Assembly (NCBI RefSeq): GCF_001273755.1
Contig: NZ_LGYA01000001.1
Coordinates: 62,001-126,000 of the forward strand
Direction of reading: 5' to 3'
DNA length: 64,000 bases
Source: Peribacillus butanolivorans
GTDB lineage: Bacteria; Bacillota; Bacilli; Bacillales; DSM-1321
The notes below the pieces were generated by a model. That model was not told the origin of the DNA. It ran no database searches and saw only the letters and a list, made by a program, of their open reading frames with translations. How positions within the stretch are numbered: the stretch's first letter is position 1; each line of letters starts with the position of its first letter. The translations under genes and the position numbers were made by a program. Below, in pieces: positions 45,711-55,068 of the stretch.

Positions 45711-46718
45711 ATGAGCACACCGATTCCTGTTCTCACACAGACAACAAAAGCGAAGAAAAAAGTAGACTTATTCGACTTTTTCTATAAATACGGCACAATC
45801 TTGACGATTATTATTTTGGTTGGGATATTTGCCTTTTCAAATCCATCTTTCATTCAAGCTAATAATCTAATTAACATTCTGCGTTCTATTTCAATCGTGA
45901 CCATCATTGCGATTGGAATTACGATATCCTTAACTGTGGATGGTTTTGACCTATCCGTTGGTTCTGTAGCATCATTGGCTAATGCGATCGTCATTTCGAT
46001 GTTTGTTTGGTTTTCGCAGGATACCCTGATTGCGATATTAGCTGCAATCGGTGCGTCGCTTGTAGTAGGAGCATTAAATTCATTCATGATTGTAAAATTG
46101 AGAATTCCTGACATGCTGATGACATTAGCGACCATGTTCATCATCCAAGGGATTGCCCTTACCTATACAAAAGGAGCAACGGTTTCACAAAATATGGTCA
46201 TGCCTGATGGAACGTTCGCTGAAGGACTGATCAGCCCATTTTTCGCTAAGATTGGACAGGTCCCTTGGATTATTCTGATCATGGCAGTCATTGTGATAGC
46301 TACCCATATCTTTTTAACTTATACCAAGCACGGTCGTTATATGTACATTATTGGGGGAAATAAGGAAGCTGCCAGACTTTCTGGAATTTCGGTAAATAAA
46401 TACAAAGTACTGGCCTATCTCCTTTCGGCTCTCTTTGCCGCAATCGGGGGAATTGTTCTTGCTTCCCGCGTCATGACATCCGAAATCAATTCCGGGTCTC
46501 CTTACTTAATGGATGCTGTTGCAGCAGCATTTATTGGTTCATCCGTTCTAGGAGCAGGGAAACCGAATGCCTTCGGAACCTTCATCGGTGCAGTCCTGAT
46601 TGGAATCCTTCAAAACGGACTGATTATGATGTCTGTCCCATACTACGCGATGGACATCGTTAAAGGAACCGTACTTGCCCTTGCGCTAGCGGTTACCTAT
46701 TATAAGCAAAAACACTAG
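45711..46718 (+). CDS. Ribose-type ABC transporter permease
   Basis: 335 residues, RbsC-like, eight to ten membrane helices, with TVDGFDLSVGSVASLANAI and the GGNKEAARLSGISV loop typical of this family. Start at 45711 after ACAGGAGG; it begins right after the ATPase stop. One permease gene implies a homodimeric channel. Confidence 0.92.
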   Translation: MSTPIPVLTQTTKAKKKVDLFDFFYKYGTILTIIILVGIFAFSNPSFIQANNLINILRSISIVTIIAIGITISLTVDGFDLSVGSVASLANAIVISMFVWFSQDTLIAILAAIGASLVVGALNSFMIVKLRIPDMLMTLATMFIIQGIALTYTKGATVSQNMVMPDGTFAEGLISPFFAKIGQVPWIILIMAVIVIATHIFLTYTKHGRYMYIIGGNKEAARLSGISVNKYKVLAYLLSALFAAIGGIVLASRVMTSEINSGSPYLMDAVAAAFIGSSVLGAGKPNAFGTFIGAVLIGILQNGLIMMSVPYYAMDIVKGTVLALALAVTYYKQKH

Positions 46719-46772
46719 ACTTATGTGTGAATGACACCTTATTTTTCATTGTAAAGTAATCCGCAAAACGTT

Positions 46773-46826
46773 AAATATACCAGAATCGTTACCTATTAAA
46801 TGAAACAGTTCTGGTATATTTTTATT
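46773..46826 (+). terminator. Terminator of the SAM-controlled operon
   Basis: AAATATACCAGAA and TTCTGGTATATTT arms with a 23-base loop, followed by TTATTT. The remaining sequence to 47004 shows no gene. Confidence 0.75.
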
Positions 46827-47004
46827 TAGGATTATGCATTTCCAAAACTAATCCCATCATAATTTTCTTCCTAAAAAACTCCAAACACTCTGATCGTCTG
46901 ATGTACCTCATGTGTTAAATCACTTTCTTTCGAAGATGCTTTTTTCATTCTCGTTCTTTTAAAAAATAGAAACTTGTTATTTCAGGTTCTGTTTAAGCAT
47001 TCTC

Positions 47005-47360
47005 CTATTTAAAGTTTTGGATTTCCTCGTTGCCTTTGAATTTGTTATCTGCCAATATGCTGATTTCTTCAATATGGTTTCGGGCTGTTTCATCGCCTAA
47101 TTTATAAATGATGGCGTACAGCTTTTTCGTAGCTTCATCGTATTTATCATTTGCCCGGTCATGATGATAGAGAAGATATGGTACATGAGAACGGCATATG
47201 ACTCCAAGTCATCTGTTCGATGTTCCTCTAGGCATTGCTTTAATTCTGCTAGTTCTTCATCTGTAGCGTATATAGTAAAGCTTGGATTTTCCTCAAGTTT
47301 TTTTCCTAGTACATCGCCGCTGACCAAATCCACATGATAGGTCTGTTTTTCCTACAACAT
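47005..47360 (-). pseudogene. Hypothetical protein gene with a stop at codon 3 and a frameshift
   Basis: After a GGGTGAAG site, ATG TTG TAG opens the gene with a stop at codon 3. The frame then reads EKQTYHVDLVSGDVLGKKLE, TIYATDEELAELKQCLEEHR and YAVLMYH. A shift near 47180 leads to YLLYHHDRANDKYDEATKKL, then HIEEISILADNKFKGNEEI, stopping at 47005. Restored length is about 115 residues. Two independent lesions make it a true pseudogene. Family not named with confidence. Confidence 0.72.
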
Positions 47361-47553
47361 TTTTTCTTCACCCTTTCAAGCGTTTATCTATGATGTACCA
47401 CTATTTGTAAAAATATAATCATAAAAGTGAACATTCTCCATAATAAATCGATAGAGATAAAGATGTCAGATATTTCTTGTGAAATCGGGTAAGATAGATT
47501 TATAGAATAATATGGAAGTGTATGTGTATTCAGTAAAAGTGAGGAGTGACTTT

Positions 47554-48282
47554 TTGAAGAGATTACTCATATTTATTTTAATGATGGCATTAATTGTTTC
47601 AGGCTGTACCACCAGGAATTACGATTCCAACATGGAGCTAGGAAAAAGTCAGGTGGAAGAGGCAAATTATTTAGAGGCCCATGAGGCATTTGAATTAGCG
47701 TATAAAGAAGACCAAACAGGGGAGATGAAAGAGTTAATGGAACTTTGCGTCCTTTTGGCAGATGGAATGAAGAAATACGAGGAACAAGATTTTGAGGCGT
47801 CTCAAGTGTTTTTTGAAGAAGCTGCTGCATATAAGGCAAATTATGAGAAAAGTAAACTCATGGTACAAAAGGCAATTGGAATGTCCTCAGAAGCTGGAGA
47901 AGCCAGTGCAGAGCCAGTTGAAGACACTGACGCAGAGCAATCGAGGGATGAGTCTGAAGACCCAGTTATCGAGTCAGAAGAAGAGGATAAGCCAGTGGAG
48001 GCCCCCGCCACATCGAAGCTAGCTGATAAAGGAAATCACGAGAGTAACAAGGATTCAGATAAGACATTGACGAAAGCTCAGGCGGAAAATCTTGTGAAAG
48101 ACTACGCTGACATGGAAAACTATCCTCAGCTTCAAATTCAATATGATCGTGAAGATGAAAAGGGAGATTACATATTCCAAGTGTTTGAAATGGTCAATGA
48201 CAGTAAGGGAAGTGGGCATAAGGCTACTTGGGGTTGGTATGGCGTGAATAAGAAGACAAAAGAAGTCTATGAGCTTATGTAA
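47554..48282 (+). CDS. Lipoprotein with tetratricopeptide-like region
   Basis: 242 residues from a TTG start with GAGGAGTG upstream; an ATG at 47512 lacks a site and would bury the signal peptide. Signal sequence with lipobox ALIVSGC, then an acidic helical stretch with TPR-like pairs (ANYLEAHEAFELAYKE, EEQDFEASQVFFEEAAAY). A low-complexity Glu/Asp/Ser linker (about 125-175) follows, then a C-terminal globular domain ending GHKATWGWYGVNKKTKEVYE. Outer face of the membrane; function unknown. Confidence 0.78.
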   Translation: MKRLLIFILMMALIVSGCTTRNYDSNMELGKSQVEEANYLEAHEAFELAYKEDQTGEMKELMELCVLLADGMKKYEEQDFEASQVFFEEAAAYKANYEKSKLMVQKAIGMSSEAGEASAEPVEDTDAEQSRDESEDPVIESEEEDKPVEAPATSKLADKGNHESNKDSDKTLTKAQAENLVKDYADMENYPQLQIQYDREDEKGDYIFQVFEMVNDSKGSGHKATWGWYGVNKKTKEVYELM

Positions 48283-48301
48283 GAAATAGAATGGATGAAA
48301 A

Positions 48302-48336
48302 AGGTGCCTTGTTATTTGAGGCATCTTTTTTTTTCG
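48302..48336 (+). terminator. Terminator after the lipoprotein gene
   Basis: GGTGCCTTG and TGAGGCATC arms followed by nine Ts. Confidence 0.85.
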
Positions 48337-48518
48337 TAATGGGAGGTAAGAAATCTCAGAGCTATTAACCAGTCAATATTGTTCTTTTTTCGGTCAAATC
48401 TACATTCATTTTATCTTTTTTGTAAAAAGTTTGCCGTATTCTTTATTTCTTAAGAATTTTTTAATAATTACTGTTTATGATGGAGCCAAGTAAAGGACTT
48501 TCATAGGAGGGATAAAGG

Positions 48519-49754
48519 ATGGAGAATTATAATGGGGATGAGCAAGTTCGGGTGAAAGCTGAACCGAAAAAGGGCAAGTCGCTTTGGTTAACTAGTCTTG
48601 TTTCTGGAACTGTTGCTTCTATAGTTACATCTTCTGTATTTGTATTTGGCGGAGATTTTATAGATGCAGAGAAAAATACAGTGACCGAATCATCACAAAC
48701 TGCAGGGGCAGAACAAACCGAGAGCGTGGAAAAGAATAAGAGTATAAATACAGAAAAGTTATCGACAAGCACAGATTCAAATGAAAGAGCAGATATGGTT
48801 GAATCAGCTTCAAAATCGATTGTAGGTGTCGTAAATTTACAAGAGATGCAAAATCAGAACCCATTCCAGCAGCAAAGCACGGAGAGCGAAACTGTTGAGA
48901 GCGGCACGGGGTCAGGAGTTATTTATAAAAAAGATAATGGTAAGGCCTATATCATCACGAATAATCATGTTATTGAAGGTGCTAAGGAAGTAGAAATTTC
49001 ATTGTATGATGGACAAAAGGCAACTGCAACAGTTGTTGGTGCAGATGCTTTAACAGACCTAGCGGTTTTGACGATTAATGCCTCGGTAGCACCAGAGGGA
49101 ATTAATTTTGGAGATTCAGATAGAATGCGTCCAGGTGAAGAAGTTTTGGCCATTGGTAACCCTCTCGGACTTGATTTCTCACGTTCGGTTACGCAAGGAA
49201 TTGTAAGTGCAACTGGGCGTTCCATATCAGTCGATACATCTGACGGAGAGTGGGAACTTGATGTCCTTCAAACAGATGCGGCAATTAATCCTGGTAACAG
49301 TGGAGGTGCATTAATCAATACTGCTGGTGAAGTAATAGGCATAAACAGTTTGAAAATTTCTGAAAGCGGTGTGGAAGGCTTAGGTTTCGCTATACCAAGT
49401 AATGACGTAATACCGATTGTAACGGAACTGATTGAAAATGGAAAAATCACGCGGCCATATTTAGGGGTCAGCTTGGCGAACACAGAAGAACTGCCACAGT
49501 ATTACCTTCAAAATGTCCCTGAAGCTGCAAAGTCAGGTGTAATGGTAACGGGTATAGAAACTGGATCGGCGGCTGCGAATGGAGGACTTAAGCAACAGGA
49601 TATCATTGTGGAGATTGATGGAACGAAAATTAGTACCTCTGCTGAATTAAGGAAATACTTATACACAGATAAGAAAATCGGCGATAAAGTAAAGGTCAAA
49701 GTGTATCGAGGTAATGAAGAGAAAACCTTAACGATTACGTTACAAAATTCATAA
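48519..49754 (+). CDS. HtrA-like membrane-anchored serine protease with PDZ domain
   Basis: 411-residue S1C protease for extracytoplasmic protein quality control. Cytoplasmic tail, one transmembrane helix (about 24-46), acidic linker, protease domain with His in TNNHVIEG, Asp in LTDLAVL and Ser in NPGNSGGAL, then one PDZ domain (from about 315: YLGVSLAN, GGLKQQDIIVEIDG). Strong AGGAGG site. Bacillus HtrA/HtrB genes respond to secretion stress through CssRS; I could not verify a CssR site here. Confidence 0.93.
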   Translation: MENYNGDEQVRVKAEPKKGKSLWLTSLVSGTVASIVTSSVFVFGGDFIDAEKNTVTESSQTAGAEQTESVEKNKSINTEKLSTSTDSNERADMVESASKSIVGVVNLQEMQNQNPFQQQSTESETVESGTGSGVIYKKDNGKAYIITNNHVIEGAKEVEISLYDGQKATATVVGADALTDLAVLTINASVAPEGINFGDSDRMRPGEEVLAIGNPLGLDFSRSVTQGIVSATGRSISVDTSDGEWELDVLQTDAAINPGNSGGALINTAGEVIGINSLKISESGVEGLGFAIPSNDVIPIVTELIENGKITRPYLGVSLANTEELPQYYLQNVPEAAKSGVMVTGIETGSAAANGGLKQQDIIVEIDGTKISTSAELRKYLYTDKKIGDKVKVKVYRGNEEKTLTITLQNS

Positions 49755-49764
49755 AAAAAGAGAA

Positions 49765-49797
49765 ATGACTCCTGAGCAATTGGCAGGAGTCATTTTT
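49765..49797 (+). terminator. Terminator of the HtrA-like gene
   Basis: ATGACTCCTG and CAGGAGTCAT arms followed by TTTTATA. Confidence 0.88.
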
Positions 49798-50048
49798 ATA
49801 GCTAATGAGTCGATAAAATATTTGGGTAAATAATAAAAAATAAATAATAGTATAAAAAATGGATATTATCGGAAAAATAGGTAGTGTATTTTAACTATTT
49901 GGTTTATTTTCCATATAGTCTTGAATACCTAAAAGTGAGTTGTAATAACTTTAATTTGTCAAGGTTTTCATTGTGAATATATTGAAAATTATAAAAAGTT
50001 TGACAAATTTGTGAAATGTAATAAAATAGAAAGAAAGGGGATGAAATA

Positions 50049-50357
50049 ATGGAAGCTAATCAGAAGATGTTAGATGCAGTGAAGTGGGTATCAGGCACAG
50101 GTTGTGTAATCGGAATTATTATTTTTGCTTTAAGTTTATTTGTAAGCGATTACAATAAGGATTATATATTAACTGCTGTTGGAATGGCCATTACATTAAG
50201 CGCAGCTGCCATTTTCCTAGTTGGTATATTTTTTGTCCTGACAGAAGAAATGGTGATGAACACACATAAGGGTAAAACAGTTGTACCGGAAACAACTAAA
50301 ATCATAAAAATAAATTCAAAAGTTAAAACAAAAAGAAGTACCGAGTTCAGTAACTAA
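50049..50357 (+). CDS. Small two-helix membrane protein, unknown
   Basis: 102 residues with hydrophobic helices at about 16-33 and 41-64 and a basic, lysine-rich tail (KINSKVKTKRSTEF). AAAGGGGATG precedes the ATG. No family recognised. It converges on the dead qoxD copy, whose tail it reaches. Confidence 0.65.
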   Translation: MEANQKMLDAVKWVSGTGCVIGIIIFALSLFVSDYNKDYILTAVGMAITLSAAAIFLVGIFFVLTEEMVMNTHKGKTVVPETTKIIKINSKVKTKRSTEFSN

Positions 50358-50590
50358 AGCAATGAATAGAGCGTAATACCGTTTTCGTAGATGGCTTTCT
50401 TATCATCAGATTCACAAGCATGCATGAACTAATCTAGTTGTTCACCTGCTTGCAGGAATGAAGCTACTATAAGGACTATCATTCCTGTTCTCAAAGAAAG
50501 GTCATATACATCAACACCAAGAGCAACGGATGTAAGAACCATGGAGAATATGAACCCCATAACATGTCCACGTGGAAATAACTGTTTCAT
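50357..50590 (-). pseudogene. qoxD: Relic of a second qoxD (quinol oxidase subunit IV)
   Basis: Minus-strand reading begins MKQLFPRGHVMGFIFSMVL after GAAAGGAA. It continues DLSLRTGMIVLIVASFLQAG, meets a TAG, then FMHACESDDKKAIYENG and a second stop. This aligns almost residue by residue with the intact QoxD at 55666 (MKQLFPRGQVMGFAFSLIL, FMHAGESEDKASIY). The last third is missing. Confidence 0.88.
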
Positions 50591-50618
50591 ACTCAAATTT
50601 CCTTTCAGGTAGATGAAG

Positions 50619-50930
50619 CTACATCCGGAATGCTAGTGAAGAATCAGCTGTCGGTATGATAGTGAAGTTGTATTCTGGAACTGGGAACAGAGAGTAGCCC
50701 ACTCTAGAGAACGTGTATTCAAAGGATCGCTTGAAATATTTCTTGGGCATGGCAGTAGGTTGTACACGATTAAAGCGTAACCAACTAGTTAACAAATGCT
50801 CCAACAATGAAAGCATATTCAATGATCCAAATCCAGTTGATTTAGAATATGTGTACATACAACATGGCTTGGCCATCCACATCAAACTCACTACATTCCT
50901 GAATGAAAAGTTCTAACTCTACATTCTGAA
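50619..50930 (-). pseudogene. qoxB: Relic of a second qoxB (quinol oxidase subunit I)
   Basis: Minus-strand frames read FDVDGQAM, then MYTYSKSTGFGSLNMLS, and near the end VPEYNFTIIPTADSSLAF. These match intact QoxB segments MYTYSESTGYGPLNMLS and IPEYNFAIVPTVDSTEAF. Only about 90 codons near the C-terminus survive, with frame changes. It lies just upstream of the qoxD relic, with qoxC deleted between them. Confidence 0.88.
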
Positions 50931-50941
50931 CTCTGAACTAT

Positions 50942-50990
50942 ACCACGAAAAATGGACACTTTAAAAAGGTCCATTTTTCGTGGTTTTTCT
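50942..50990 (+). terminator. Long-stem hairpin with T run
   Basis: Sixteen-base perfect arms, ACCACGAAAAATGGAC and its complement, then TTTTTC. No intact plus-strand gene precedes it directly. Confidence 0.75.
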
Positions 50991-51146
50991 ATGTGCATAT
51001 AATAAAAGAAACAAAAGGGATGCAGTTGTCAAAATTGGATATTTAAGTAGTGAGTTTCCTTTATTCAGGTGGAGGAATTCCAGAAAAGTGAATGGACTAA
51101 TGCGCTTGAAGTAACATGTGGGGAAACGGCCTGCCCCCTGGTCACT

Positions 51147-51655
51147 TTATAAATTTTGAGGTGTGAAAGGATATCCCTTTTTCATGCCCCATTCATATTT
51201 ACAAAACACAAATAGCCTACTCCCGCAAAAATAGGAGGACAGGACTAAACAGCAGTTTAGGAAAAGTAATACTGACAGGGCAATAAGTATTGCGAGAAGA
51301 AGGAACCTGATTACCAATATTTTATTATTGTTCTTAAATAAGATTAACCCTGTTATAGAGCAAAGTAGTACAAGTGTGCCTGTGATTAGTCCTAATATAA
51401 TGTATACGACTTTCCCCCATTTTCCTTTCCCCTATTTTAACCAAGCCTATTAGAATGGCTAAATGTGCCACAGCAAATGTCCTAGAAAGGCATTCAAGTG
51501 GGCATCATAAAGGATCAAAATGTTCATTTCACACTCTTTGTTTCCTTATATATAATGGCAAGTGTTGTACGACAAGGGTAATGAAGCAGGGAAAACAACA
51601 TCATATACAATGCCGTTACCGAGTCCATGGTCGAGTGAGAAAAATTCGTTTTTAA
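51147..51655 (-). pseudogene. Decayed membrane protein gene
   Basis: Minus-strand coding traces with frame changes. They run from FFSLDHGLGNGIVYDVVF near 51650, through MNILILYDAHLNAFLGHLLW from 51527, then in a shifted frame AHLAILIGLVKIGERKWGKV and hydrophobic blocks (YIILGLITGTLVLLCSITG, RFLLLAILIALSVLLFLNCC), to GYPFTPQNL and a stop at 51147. It seems to be a multi-helix membrane protein; the family is not recognised. It is next to the qox relics and may have belonged to the same lost block. Confidence 0.5.
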
Positions 51656-52103
51656 TCCTGGATACCATCAACATCCATTAACGATTCCATCGATAGCTAT
51701 CTTCTTAACAGGAGAGGTAATAAAACTTGAATATTCAGTAATTTAAATCCAGTCTTGAGGTAATGTACGAGGGAGAATATAATGTGAAAATTCATTATAT
51801 TAAAGTAACATTAAATGGAAAAAGAACCGGGAATACTTGCAAATCCTTCACTAATAAGTGAATTCTCCGTAAGTAAGATATTAAACAATTATTATATTTC
51901 ATTTCATAAAGATTTTCGAACATTTCAGTTCAGTTACCATCTTCTTACTGCTCTTTCATGAACTTTATGTGACAGATGTCACTTTGTATTGTCTTTTTAT
52001 ACACTTGGGATTAATATTGGTATGTCGGGGTTTGTGAACATGGTAACACTTTGTCCGAATAATTACCAATAGGAATTTTATTATGTAAGAAAGGGGTAGT
52101 ACT
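51656..52103. other. Non-coding stretch before qoxA
   Basis: A/T-rich with no convincing gene. It should contain the qox promoter; I could not fix it with confidence. Confidence 0.4.
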
Positions 52104-53051
52104 ATGAAAATAAAATGGGCTTTATTAACTATACTTTTTACTATTGCCACTGTGCTAACCGGTTGCGATAACCCATTAATGGTCTTGGACCCTAAAGGGC
52201 CAGTAGCTGCAACACAAGCAGATGTTATTATGATTTCGATATGGACAATGGCCTTTGTCGTTCTTGTCGTTATTGTACTGTATATCTTCATGATAATGAA
52301 ATATCGTGCATCCAAACAGCGTGATGATTATGAACCACCTCATATTGAAGGAAGTAAGGTTCTTGAAATAATTTGGGTTGCGATCCCAATTTTAATCGTC
52401 GCTTTCCTATCAGTTGTTACTGTTAAAACAACAAATGAAGTTGAGGCAACACCTAAAGGATACCAAGAGCAAGAACCATTAGTTATTTACGCTTCATCTT
52501 CTAACTGGAAGTGGCATTTTAGTTATCCGGAAGAAGATATTGAAACAGTTAACTATCTGTTTATACCGACTAACCGACCAATTGAATTTAAACTTTATTC
52601 ATACGGACCAATTGCTAGTTTCTGGATTCCGCAACTTGGAGGACAAAAATACGCGATGTCGGACATGGTAAACACGTTGCACTTAGCAGCTGATGTTCCA
52701 GGAGATTATATGGGTCGAAATTCAAACTTCAGTGGTTCAGGTTTTGCTCAGCAAACGTTCAACGTTAAGGCAATGCCTACAAAAGAATATGATAAGTGGG
52801 TAGATGAAATTAAAGCTACTGCTGAACCGATTACTGAGGAAAAATTCAATAAATTATTAGAACCTGGTCATGTGGGACAATCCACTTACACTGGAACTCA
52901 CTTAGAGTTTTCTCCAGCTCCTGAAGGGGAACATGCTGGTCATAGTATGCACGGATCATCTGATACTGAAAAAACTGATTCTGAGAAATCCGATGAATCC
53001 ACCAAAGATTCACACGAGGAACATTCAGAACACAGCAACATGAATCATTAA
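52104..53051 (+). CDS. qoxA: Quinol oxidase subunit II (QoxA)
   Basis: Subunit II of the aa3/bo3-type heme-copper menaquinol oxidase. Lipobox VLTGC at the N-terminus, two transmembrane helices (about 38-62 and 85-106) and an extracytoplasmic cupredoxin domain (SSNWKWHFSYPEEDI). It lacks the Cys-Glu-Cys CuA ligands of cytochrome c oxidases, so quinol is the donor. The roughly 40-residue tail is rich in His, Glu, Ser and Lys (HAGHSMHGSS, HEEHSEHSNMNH), which may bind metal (inference). 315 residues. Confidence 0.93.
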   Translation: MKIKWALLTILFTIATVLTGCDNPLMVLDPKGPVAATQADVIMISIWTMAFVVLVVIVLYIFMIMKYRASKQRDDYEPPHIEGSKVLEIIWVAIPILIVAFLSVVTVKTTNEVEATPKGYQEQEPLVIYASSSNWKWHFSYPEEDIETVNYLFIPTNRPIEFKLYSYGPIASFWIPQLGGQKYAMSDMVNTLHLAADVPGDYMGRNSNFSGSGFAQQTFNVKAMPTKEYDKWVDEIKATAEPITEEKFNKLLEPGHVGQSTYTGTHLEFSPAPEGEHAGHSMHGSSDTEKTDSEKSDESTKDSHEEHSEHSNMNH

Positions 53052-53121
53052 GAATTAATCTCACTCGATAAAACAACTAGGTTTACACAAGGAATATTTT
53101 CCTGAAAGGAGTCACAAAAGT

Positions 53122-55068
53122 ATGGATTACTTTGATCGATTTGCCGTACCTCATCCAAGTCCAGCGATTTATGCATCCATGGTTGCTATTGGCTTAACCA
53201 TGCTTGCGGTTGTTGTCGGAATTACCTATTTTAAAAAATGGGGTTACTTATGGCGTGAGTGGTTAACAACGGTTGACCATAAACGTATTGGTATCATGTA
53301 CATCTTGTCTGCACTACTTATGCTTTTCCGTGGTGGAGCCGATGCTATCATGATGCGTGCTCAAACTGCTGTGCCTGATAACGGTTTGTTGGATGGACAG
53401 CATTATAATGAAATCTTTACAACACACGGGGTTGTCATGATCCTGTTTATGGCTATGCCATTTATCATTGGGTTAATGAACATTGTTACACCATTACAAG
53501 TTGGAGCACGTGACGTAGCATTCCCACGTCTAAACGCAGTAAGCTTCTGGTTATTCTTTATGGGTGCAATGCTATTTAACATCTCTTTCGTAGTTGGTGG
53601 ATCTCCTGATGCAGGTTGGACATCTTACTTCCCACTGGCAAGTAACGATTTCAGTGAATCAGTAGGTTCGAACTATTACGCGATTGCAATTCAAATAGCT
53701 GGTATCGGTACATTACTGACTGGTATCAACTTTATCGTAACAATCTTGAAAATGAGAGCACCTGGTATGAACTTAATGAAAATGCCAATGTTCACATGGT
53801 CTATCTTGATCACAAACTTCATTATCGTTTTCGCTTTCCCTGTATTGACAGTGGCACTTGCGTTGATGACAATGGATCGTCTATTCGGAACTCAATTCTT
53901 TACGATGGCCAATGGCGGTAGCGATATGCTTTGGGCGAACTTGTTCTGGGTTTGGGGACATCCTGAAGTTTATATAGTTATTCTTCCGGCATTCGGTATT
54001 TACAGTGAAATCATTTCGACTTTTGCACGTCGTAACCTGTACGGGTATAATTCGATGGTTATCTCGATGGTAGCTATTTCTACTCTATCTTTCGTTGTAT
54101 GGGCTCACCATTTTTACACAATGGGTCACGGTGCAATGGTTAACGGTATCTTCTCGATTACCACAATGGCAATCGCTGTTCCGACCGGTGTTAAGATTTT
54201 CAACTGGTTGTTCACACTTTGGAAAGGTAAAATCGTTTTTACCGTCCCAATGTTATACTCTTTAGCTTTCATTCCGATTTTCACGCTCGGTGGGGTAACC
54301 GGGGTTATGCTTGCCATGGCAAGTGCTGACTACCAATACCATAATACAATGTTCTTAGTAGCTCACTTCCACTACGTTTTAATCCCTGGTACTGTATTTG
54401 CCGTACTTGCTGGTTTCACGTACTGGTGGCCAAAAATGTTTGGTTTCATGTTGAGCGAAAAGATTGGGAAATGGTCGTTCTGGTTCATTACAATCAGCTT
54501 TAATGTAACATTCTTCCCGATGTTCATCACTGGTTTAGATGGGCAAGCACGTCGTATGTATACGTACTCTGAATCAACGGGCTATGGTCCATTGAATATG
54601 CTCTCTTTCGTTGGAGCAATTGGCTTAGCAATAGGTTTCGCGCTTATTGTGTACAACATCTATTGGAGTACTCGTTATGCATCAAGAAATATTTCAAACG
54701 ATCCATGGGATGCACGTTCTCTAGAGTGGGCTACACATACACCAATACCAGAATATAACTTTGCAATTGTGCCTACAGTTGATTCTACAGAAGCATTCTG
54801 GGATTCTAAGAAAAAAGGCTTTAAATTATTTGGTGGTAAAGTAGAAAAGATTCATATGCCAAATAACAGTGGTGTGCCGTTTATCATGAGCTGTATCTTC
54901 TTCGTTTGGGGCTTTGCAATGGTATTCAGCATGTGGATCATTGCAATCATTGCAACACTTGGTATCTTTGCTTGTATGGCTCACCGTTCATTCGAAAAAG
55001 ATCACGGACGTTATATCTCCGTTGAAGAGATTGAAGAAACTGAAAATAAATTGCGAGGTGCTAAGTAA
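53122..55068 (+). CDS. qoxB: Quinol oxidase subunit I (QoxB)
   Basis: 648-residue catalytic heme-copper subunit with about fourteen or fifteen helices. Visible ligand regions: His of heme a in TTHGVVMILFMAMPF, CuB His-Tyr in WVWGHPEVYIVILP, the His pair in VWAHHFYTMG, and both heme His residues in VAHFHYVLIPG. GGAGTC site before ATG. Overlaps qoxC by one base. Confidence 0.95.
   Translation: MDYFDRFAVPHPSPAIYASMVAIGLTMLAVVVGITYFKKWGYLWREWLTTVDHKRIGIMYILSALLMLFRGGADAIMMRAQTAVPDNGLLDGQHYNEIFTTHGVVMILFMAMPFIIGLMNIVTPLQVGARDVAFPRLNAVSFWLFFMGAMLFNISFVVGGSPDAGWTSYFPLASNDFSESVGSNYYAIAIQIAGIGTLLTGINFIVTILKMRAPGMNLMKMPMFTWSILITNFIIVFAFPVLTVALALMTMDRLFGTQFFTMANGGSDMLWANLFWVWGHPEVYIVILPAFGIYSEIISTFARRNLYGYNSMVISMVAISTLSFVVWAHHFYTMGHGAMVNGIFSITTMAIAVPTGVKIFNWLFTLWKGKIVFTVPMLYSLAFIPIFTLGGVTGVMLAMASADYQYHNTMFLVAHFHYVLIPGTVFAVLAGFTYWWPKMFGFMLSEKIGKWSFWFITISFNVTFFPMFITGLDGQARRMYTYSESTGYGPLNMLSFVGAIGLAIGFALIVYNIYWSTRYASRNISNDPWDARSLEWATHTPIPEYNFAIVPTVDSTEAFWDSKKKGFKLFGGKVEKIHMPNNSGVPFIMSCIFFVWGFAMVFSMWIIAIIATLGIFACMAHRSFEKDHGRYISVEEIEETENKLRGAK

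Noticed and set aside
51455-51655. Plus-strand 66-codon frame
   Set aside because: The opposite strand carries recognisable protein-like blocks; this frame has no ribosome site and reads as its shadow.
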